Positions 56,100-64,000 of a stretch of DNA of 64,000 nt are shown in pieces (within the stretch, counting starts at the first letter, position 1; the number at the start of each line of letters is the position of its first letter). The stretch spans positions 496,001 to 560,000 of the forward strand of contig CAVPJW010000006.1 of NCBI GenBank assembly GCA_963705525.1. The letters run 5' to 3'. The translations under genes were made by a program, and so were the position numbers. The notes under the pieces are model-generated. The model was not told where the DNA came from and did not search any database. It saw only the letters and a program-made list of their open reading frames with translations. The DNA comes from CAVPJW01 sp963705525. GTDB taxonomy: Bacteria; Acidobacteriota; Vicinamibacteria; Vicinamibacterales; CAVPJW01.

Positions 56100-57347
56100 G
56101 TGAGCGCCGGTCACTCTACACTCAGACTCGGCCTTCGCGCGAACGCCTCGCAGTTCAGCCTGCTGGTTGTCGTGAATGCGTTTGTGGGCGCGATGGTGGG
56201 ACTCGAGCGAAGCATCCTCCCGGCGTTGGCCGAGGGCGAGTTTCATCTCGTCGCACGTTCGGCCATCCTGTCCTTCATTGTGGTCTTCGGCATCACAAAA
56301 GCCGCGACGAATTACCTGGCGGGCCGCATCTCGGACCGCATCGGCCGAAAACCCGTGTTAGTGGCTGGCTGGCTCATTGCTGCACCAGTCCCTTTTCTGT
56401 TGATGTGGGCACCGAATTGGACGTGGATTCTGGTGGCCAATGCATTCCTGGGCGCGAGTCAGGGTCTGACGTGGTCCACGACCGTGATCATGAAGATTGA
56501 TCTCGTCGGCGCCGAGAGGCGAGGCCTTGCCATGGGCTTGAATGAGTTCGCTGGATACGTGGCTGTCGCCGCGGCTGCGTGGGCGACGGGCTGGATCGCG
56601 GTCCGGACGAGTTTGCGCCCGGAGCCGTTCATGCTCGGCATTGCCTTCGTCCTGATTGGCCTGGGACTCTCCGCGATCTTTGTTCGAGAGACCAGAGAAC
56701 ACGTGGCTCGCGAGGTGAGGCTTGGCGGGACGCCTTCTCCGGGTCCCGAGACGAGTGCTCGTGAGATCTTCTGGCGCACCACGCTCACTGACCGGACCCT
56801 GGCGAGTGTCACCCAAGCCGGCCTCGTCAACAATCTGAACGATGGTATGGCCTGGGGGCTGTTTCCCCTGTTGTTCGCGGCGGCGAATTTGACGCTGGAT
56901 CAGATTGGCGTTGTTGCGGCCCTGTACCCGGCAACGTGGGGTCTCATGCAACTGGCGACCGGGGCCTTATCGGACCGCGTCGGGAGAAAGCCGATGATCA
57001 TGGCGGGCATGTGGGTCCAGGCGGTGGGGATTGCGATTGTCGCGGTAGCCCACGCCTACGCGGGGTTTGCGGCAGGGGCTGTCTTGCTTGGCATCGGCAC
57101 AGCCATGGTGTATCCCACACTGCTCGCGGCGATCGGCGATGTCGCGCATCCGTCATGGCGTGCATCGGCCGTCGGCGTGTACCGGCTCTGGCGCGATCTC
57201 GGGTACGCGATTGGTGCTGTCATAGCTGGAGTGTCGGCCGATTTGATTGGAATGGCCGGCGCGATGTGGCTCGTCGCCACGTTAACCCTCATCTCGGGTG
57301 TGGTGGTGTTGATCGCAATGCACGAAACACTCAACCTTCGGCGCTGA
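56100..57347 (+). CDS. MFS transporter
   Basis: About 415 residues with twelve helices in two bundles. The start is taken at GTG 56100, preceded by AAGGTAG; ATG 56052 is the other candidate but has its GAGG flush against the codon. The two MFS loop motifs are present: GRISDRIGRKPVLVAG (between helices 2 and 3) and GALSDRVGRKPMIMAGMW (second half). The family resembles sugar-phosphate or drug:H+ antiporters without a clear subclass. No operon partner is evident: it is followed by the fur-katG unit after 121 bp. Confidence 0.88.
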   Translation: MSAGHSTLRLGLRANASQFSLLVVVNAFVGAMVGLERSILPALAEGEFHLVARSAILSFIVVFGITKAATNYLAGRISDRIGRKPVLVAGWLIAAPVPFLLMWAPNWTWILVANAFLGASQGLTWSTTVIMKIDLVGAERRGLAMGLNEFAGYVAVAAAAWATGWIAVRTSLRPEPFMLGIAFVLIGLGLSAIFVRETREHVAREVRLGGTPSPGPETSAREIFWRTTLTDRTLASVTQAGLVNNLNDGMAWGLFPLLFAAANLTLDQIGVVAALYPATWGLMQLATGALSDRVGRKPMIMAGMWVQAVGIAIVAVAHAYAGFAAGAVLLGIGTAMVYPTLLAAIGDVAHPSWRASAVGVYRLWRDLGYAIGAVIAGVSADLIGMAGAMWLVATLTLISGVVVLIAMHETLNLRR

Positions 57348-57435
57348 CGTCTTTCAGTGCGAAGTAACGAGGACACAGTCGCAACGTCCGTGAGAAGAAT
57401 GGTGGACCAGACATCCACGTAAGATCAAAACTTTG

Positions 57436-57461
57436 GAATCAGTCAAAATATTGATATATTC
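57436..57461. promoter_or_regulatory. Dyad operator upstream of the Fur-family gene
   Basis: GAAT-N3-TCAA on the left is mirrored by TTGA-N3-ATTC on the right around an AT core, giving a 26-bp inverted repeat. It lies 7 bp before the ATG in an unusually AT-rich patch. FurA/PerR regulators commonly repress their own operon, so this is the likely self-binding site. Confidence 0.6.
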
Positions 57462-57468
57462 AGTTGGC

Positions 57469-58002
57469 ATGGCCACTGACCAGGCTGACCTCCTTCGTCA
57501 ACACGGTATTCAGGTCACGGCCCAGCGATTGGCCGTCTTGCGGGCGGTCGCGGGTCAGCCCCACATCACGGCCGACGGCGTGGCCGAGGTCGTCAGGGCC
57601 GAGATCGGCGCCATCTCGCTCCAGTCGGTGTACGACGCCCTCGGCGTCCTGGTCGCCGAAGGCCTCATCCGACGCATTCAGCCCGCCGGGTCAGCGGCTC
57701 GCTTCGAGACTCGGGTCGGCGACAACCACCACCATCTGATCTGCCGAATCTGCGGCCGTCTGGTCGACGTCGACTGCGCGGTCGGCTCCGCCCCCTGTCT
57801 CACGGCGGCCGACGACAGGGGCTACGAGATCGACGAGGCCGAGGTCGCCTACTGGGGACGCTGTCCGGATTGCCTGGCCCAGGCCCGAACGCCATCCAGC
57901 TCCGACCCACCGACACGCCAACGCCGAAGCCAGCGACAGACCGCGCGCGCCAAGGGCTCGACGATCCGGTCAGCGAGACGTAAAGAGAATCCCCCGAACT
58001 GA
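57469..58002 (+). CDS. furA: Fur-family regulator (PerR/FurA-like)
   Basis: 177 residues from ATG 57469. The winged helix reads HGIQVTAQRLAVLRAV with recognition part ISLQSVYDALGVLVAEGLI. The metal region carries HHHLICRICGRLVDVDC and CPDC (two CxxC pairs for structural zinc). The C-terminal 35 residues are an Arg/Ser/Thr-rich tail not usual in the family. It is followed 41 bp later by katG, the same arrangement as mycobacterial furA-katG, where FurA represses the operon and peroxide relieves repression. The symbol is given for this arrangement and is provisional. Confidence 0.85.
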   Translation: MATDQADLLRQHGIQVTAQRLAVLRAVAGQPHITADGVAEVVRAEIGAISLQSVYDALGVLVAEGLIRRIQPAGSAARFETRVGDNHHHLICRICGRLVDVDCAVGSAPCLTAADDRGYEIDEAEVAYWGRCPDCLAQARTPSSSDPPTRQRRSQRQTARAKGSTIRSARRKENPPN

Positions 58003-58043
58003 CATCCGGGCTGCACCCAATCACAGTAGAGGTCAACGTCAAC

Positions 58044-60230
<2,187 letters not shown>

Positions 60231-60265
60231 TCCCGACGCTCAGGTCGACCTCAGCGGGAGATGTC

Positions 60266-63039
60266 TTGAAATCAATTGAAAGGATTGGAGGATTTGCCGC
60301 CATAGTCTTCTCGTCATCCATCCTCCAAGCGGCGTGCGCCCAGGCTGTCCCTCAAGCAACGGGCGATGCGCGGGTCGATACGCTGCTCAGCCAGATGACT
60401 CTCGAGGAAAAGCTCACGCTGATTCACGACGGCCGCGAAGATCCGGCCACGTATCAAGGGCAGGCGGGCTACATCGGCGGCGTTCCGCGACTGGGGATTC
60501 CAGGTCTGCGTATGGCCGATGGACCGCCCGGCGTCCTCACCCGTCAGCCGTCACAGGCCCCGACGGCGACCATGGGTGTGGCCGCGACCTTCAACGTCGG
60601 ACTCGCCCGGCAAAACGGCGTGGTGATCGGCCGGGAGGCGCGGGCGCTGGGCATCGACGTCACTCTGCAGCCCTATATCAATATCGATCGCGATCTCACC
60701 TTCAAACGCGCCTACAACACGTTTGGCGAAGACCCTCTGCTCACGAGCCGGATTGGCGCGGCTGAAATCGAGGGCATTCAATCCCAGCAGGTCATGGCCA
60801 TGGCCAAGCACTTCATCGGCTATGACACCGCCGCGACTGACGTGTGGATTGATGAGCAGACCCTGCACGAGGTCTACCTGCCTCCGTTCGAGGCGGCGAT
60901 CGGAGCCGGCGTAGCGGCGATCATGTGCTCATACAATCACCTGAACGGGCCCTACGCCTGCGGCAACGACGACATCCTGACAGGGATTTTGCGCCGGGAG
61001 CTGGGCTTCAAGGGCTTTGTCACCTCCGATTGGGGGGCGACCCACTCGGCGCTGTTCATGAACGCAGGGCTGGACGTGGAGATGATCGACGGCCCCGACA
61101 GCTCCGGCTATCAGACGCCTGCGTATATGGGCGCCGAGGCGGCCCCCGTTCCTCCGCCGCCCGATCCCCAGGGCGAGAGCTTTGGCGAGCTCTACGGCGG
61201 TCAGCTCCCGGAAGAGAGAGCTCCCGCGCCCGCCGACAGCGACGATCTGGGCGCCAAAGTCGTCCCCAAGACCATCGCCGAGGCGCTCAAGGACGGCTCC
61301 GTGAGCGAAACGACAGTCACGCGCGCCGCTGGCAACGTACTTCTGGCCATGAATCGCTTCGGACTGCTGACCGGCGGGTCGAAACATGACGTGACGCGCC
61401 AGTCCATCGAGTCCAACGCCAGGATTATCCAACAGACCGCCGAAGAAGCCGCCGTACTCCTGAAGAACGACGCCGCCGTCCTGCCCCTCAAGGCCGCCGA
61501 CCTGGATTCGGTCGTGTTGATCGGCCCAACGGCCGGACAGGTGGATGCCATCGGCATCGCCGGCGAACGATCGCTGGGCCTGCCGGAGCGGCGGATTGGA
61601 CCGCTGGACGCCTTGAAGGCCCTCGCGCGCAACAACCGCGTCCGATACGCAGTGGACGATGACATGACCGGGACGCCGATCCCCGCCGAACTCTTCAGTC
61701 ACGCCGGGGGCCGCGGCCTCGAACGGGCGGCAGGGGCGGATCGGCGGATCGATCCGCAGGTGAATTTCACGGTCAAGGGCGGCAATGCTTTGCCCGCCGA
61801 CACCACCGCAGTCTGGACCGGGTCCCTGACTGTGCCTGAAGCCGGAATCTACTGGATCTATCTCCAAGCCCTGGGCGCCAACGCCAAACTCTATGTCGAC
61901 GGCCGGCGCGTGGCGATCACGGGGGCCTATCAGGGCGATGTGCATGGCGACATCCTGCAGCCGAATCAGGACAATGTAGTGCCCACCACGGACGGCCTGG
62001 ACAATGTGCGCCGTCCGGTGTCGCTGTCCGCTGGCGCACACACCATCGAGGTCAAGATCAGTCCGGACACCTCCCATGCGCCGGCTCAGGTCCGACTCAA
62101 CTGGTACACGCCGCAGCAACGCCAGAAGGATCATGCGGACGCGATCGCCGCGGCCAAAGCGGCCAAGACCGCAGTTGTGTTCGTGTGGTCGCGGCGCGCA
62201 CCGGCCTTCGCCCTGGCGGGTGATCAGGACCGGCTGGTCGAAGAGGTGGCCGCCGTCAATCCGAATACCATCGTCGTGCTCAACACCAGCCAACCCGTCG
62301 CTCTCCCGTGGGCGAGCCGCGTCAAGGCGATCCTTCAAATGTGGTGGCCGGGCGACGAGGGGGGCTGGGCCACGGCGAAGCTGTTGCTGGGCCGGTCCAA
62401 TCCGGCAGGCCGCCTGCCAGTCACATGGGCCAGGGCGCTCGAGGACTATCCCGCCAGCAATCCGCGCTACCCGGAACGCTCAAGTCGAGGCGTGGGCAAC
62501 AAGACCACCTTCAGCGAGGGCGTGGACGTCGGCTATCGTTGGTTCGATCGGCAAGGCGTCGAGCCGCTGTTTCCGTTCGGCCATGGGCTGAGCTACACCA
62601 CGTTCGACTATTCCGACCTCAAGGTCGTCGCGGCGAGCGACGGCGGTCTCGATCTGTCCGTCAGGATCCGCAACACCGGTCACGCGGATGGCGATGAGGC
62701 GCCCCAGGTCTACCTGAGCGCACCGACAGACCGTCCTTCCGCAGTGCAATTCCCAGTCCGCAAGCTCGTTGCGTTCGATCGCGTCACCCTGAAAGCGGGA
62801 CAGGCGAACACCGTCCGATTTCATGTGCCGCTTCGTCAGCTTCAGGTACCTGGTCTTCGGCGCGTCATCAGTGGGTCACGGCCTCGGGCGAGTACACGGT
62901 GAGCGTTGGGGCCTCATCCCGGGATCTCCGCCTGTCTTCGGCGCGTCATCAGTGGATCACGGCCTCGGGCGAGTACACGGTGAGCGTTGGGGCCTCGTCC
63001 CGGGATCTCCGCCTTGAAGCGGTCGCCGCGCGACGGTGA
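60266..63039 (+). CDS. Glycoside hydrolase family 3 beta-glucosidase-type enzyme with PA14 insert, interrupted by two +1 frameshifts
   Basis: About 924 residues. Start TTG 60266 behind GGGAG gives a signal peptide (GGFAAIVFSSSILQAAC). The GH3 N-domain has MADGPPGVLT, KHFIGYDTAATD and the nucleophile Asp in GFKGFVTSDWGATHS (about 258). The C-domain carries a PA14 carbohydrate-binding insert (VWTGSLTVPEAGIYWIYLQA) and then LQMWWPGDEGG and the fibronectin-III-like end. The open frame stops at 62902, but removing G at 62845 and C at 62849 gives QYWSSARHQW and continues to 63039. The repaired tail holds two copies of an 81-bp unit. Probably secreted to degrade beta-linked oligosaccharides. Confidence 0.85.
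62854..63015 (+). repeat. 81-bp tandem duplication (2 copies) in the GH3 3' end
   Basis: Units 62854-62934 and 62935-63015 differ at only two bases by eye. In the repaired frame each unit encodes 27 residues (starting SSARHQW and ending SSRDLRL). The GH3 fibronectin-like domain needs only one, so this is a recent duplication or a mis-joined assembly. Confidence 0.8.
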
Positions 63040-63101
63040 GCCAGGACCCCGACCCGCTGCCGACGGCCCAATGAGCTTGACACTCGCGTCGGCGGAGGTT
63101 C

Positions 63102-63444
63102 TCATCCCAGCCCGAAGGCGCGTACCGCGTCCTCCCTGGTGGCAACGATGTCGAAGACCCGATGCATGCGCACGAGCTCGAAGACCGCTCGAACCTGCTT
63201 CGACATGCCACACAGCTTCAGGTCGCCGCCTTTGGCGTTCAGTTTTCGCAGGCAGGAGATGAACGCACCCAGGCCGGAGCTGTCGACGAACCGAAGGCGG
63301 CTGAGGTCGAGTGACCAGTTTGGCGTTGGCATCCAGCACCGGCGTGATGTCGCGCTTGAACTCGCCGGCGTTGCTGGCGTCGAGCTCCTCCACAGGCACG
63401 GCCGTCACCGCCACGTCACCGACTTTCTCGAAAACGATCTGCAT
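63102..63444 (-). CDS. Anti-sigma factor antagonist (STAS, RsbV/SpoIIAA-like), interrupted by one +1 frameshift
   Basis: About 113 residues. It starts MQIVFEKVGDVAVTAVPVEE at 63444. Deleting one base at 63312 joins DANAKLV to LDLSRLRFVDSSGLGAF, restoring the STAS core and the phosphorylatable Ser of the DSSGLG motif. The C-terminal helices read CLRKLNAKGGDLKLCG and VRMHRVFDIVATREDAV. In partner switching, the unphosphorylated antagonist captures an RsbW-type anti-sigma kinase. It lies 21 bp after the phosphatase-kinase gene, forming a complete switch module. Confidence 0.85.
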
Positions 63445-63465
63445 CGATGTTCCTTCGCAGCGAGT

Positions 63466-64000
63466 CTAGGACTTGAGGACTTTTACGAGCGTAATACAGT
63501 TTCTGCCGCGTTCGTCGCGAGAGGTACCGGACGTCGTCCACGCTCTTGGTGATGAGATAGACGCCGAAGCCTGACTCCCGCGACCCATCCAGCGCTGGCG
63601 GCGACACGGTGGTCGGGTCGAATGAATCGCCAAGATGATGCAGTCGAATCGAGACCCGGCGGGGGACGATCTCGGCTTCCAGTTGAATCCGCTGATCGGC
63701 GCGGCCATGGTAGGCGTGCTTCATGATGTTGCTGGCCGCCTCGTTGACCGCCAACTCGAACCGGGCGACGTCATCCTGATCGAGCAGCCCTTCAGGCACC
63801 GTGCGACAGAAGTCCCGGACGAATTCGCGGGCGCGTCTGAGTTCCTTGAGGTCGCTCCCGATCTCCAGCTCGGAGTGCGCCAGCGGCGGCTGCGGGTCGC
63901 CGATCTTCACGGCGACACAGGTCAGATCGTCGGTCAGACGAGCGGATTGAGCGAACTTCAGAGCGGCCTGGCGGACGGCGTTGACGAGAGCGTCCGGCTC
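63466..64000 (-). CDS. SpoIIE-type phosphatase fused to RsbW-type anti-sigma kinase (5' part beyond window, one +1 frameshift)
   Basis: The frame is open to the window edge. The first 30 visible residues (ARLTDDLTCVAVKIGDP) are the end of a PP2C/SpoIIE phosphatase domain with its metal-binding Asp pair. Without a stop, an HATPase_c_2 domain follows: FELAVNEAASNIMKHAYHGR (N-box), then SFDPTTV and SGFGVYLITKSVDDVRY (G boxes). The frame is lost at 63523-63524; removing one G continues to SRDERGRNCITLVKVLKS and a stop at 63466. A phosphatase and kinase in one chain would control the STAS protein downstream in opposite directions. The sensor portion is outside the window. Confidence 0.85.

Noticed and set aside
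60929..62338. 469-codon minus-strand frame inside the GH3 gene
   Set aside because: Antisense shadow of a confidently identified glycoside hydrolase; no start context or family features.

Overview
The window is strongly GC-rich, densely coding bacterial DNA. It carries a large MacB/FtsX-type duplicated permease, several Tat- or lipobox-tagged periplasmic enzymes, a PEP-CTERM/DUF4114 exoprotein behind a sigma-54-type promoter, an HzsA-like monoheme protein and Vicinamibacteria-style glycosyltransferases. Together these suggest an environmental Acidobacteriota (inference; no rRNA or other phylogenetic marker is present). I saw no rRNA, tRNA, CRISPR array, transposase or phage gene.

Layout. 0-7.3 kb: a TetR regulator (cut by the window edge), an ABC permease, a PfkB kinase coupled to a TrpF-like isomerase, an EamA transporter, a putative HELHH peptidase and a membrane protein. 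7.4-11.3 kb: a GT39-like transferase and a UbiA prenyltransferase (coupled), then a Tat-exported sugar isomerase-like protein. 11.3-17.6 kb: an iron-box-controlled TonB receptor, a six-hairpin secreted protein and a CocE-type hydrolase. 17.7-25.6 kb: a polytopic protein, a GT-C-like membrane protein (copy 1), a Ser/Thr kinase-BRCT fusion coupled to a B3/B4-domain protein, an M20 peptidase and a Tat-tagged HisC-like aminotransferase. 25.6-32.4 kb: a minor-pilin operon (GspH/FimT, PilV, PilW, PilX-like) flanked by two copies of a ~160-bp repeat, followed by a solute-binding protein. 32.5-36.7 kb: GT-C copy 2, a phosphodiesterase-like lipoprotein and a small DNA-binding candidate. 36.9-48.9 kb: a catabolic island with a D-2-hydroxyacid dehydrogenase, two M24-fold enzymes, an AstE/AspA-type deacylase, a threonine-synthase-like PLP enzyme, a complete polar amino acid ABC transporter, a creatininase, an MLE-like enzyme and an unusual M20 protein. 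Its gene content recalls ectoine or creatinine utilisation loci. 49.1-57.3 kb: PEP-CTERM protein, MBL hydrolase, HzsA-like/FG-GAP fusion, basic coiled-coil protein, membrane-lipocalin fusion and an MFS transporter. 57.4-64 kb: fur-katG, a GH3 beta-glucosidase, and an RsbV plus SpoIIE-RsbW partner-switching module cut by the window end.

A technical point dominates part of the window. Nine genes are broken by 17 frameshifts, and every one is repaired by deleting a single base. They fall only in about 4.8-19.5 kb and 58.9-63.6 kb; the stretch between is clean. A one-sided insertion pattern fits residual sequencing or assembly error better than gene decay, so I treat these as functional genes with damaged sequence. 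For each I give the full repaired span.
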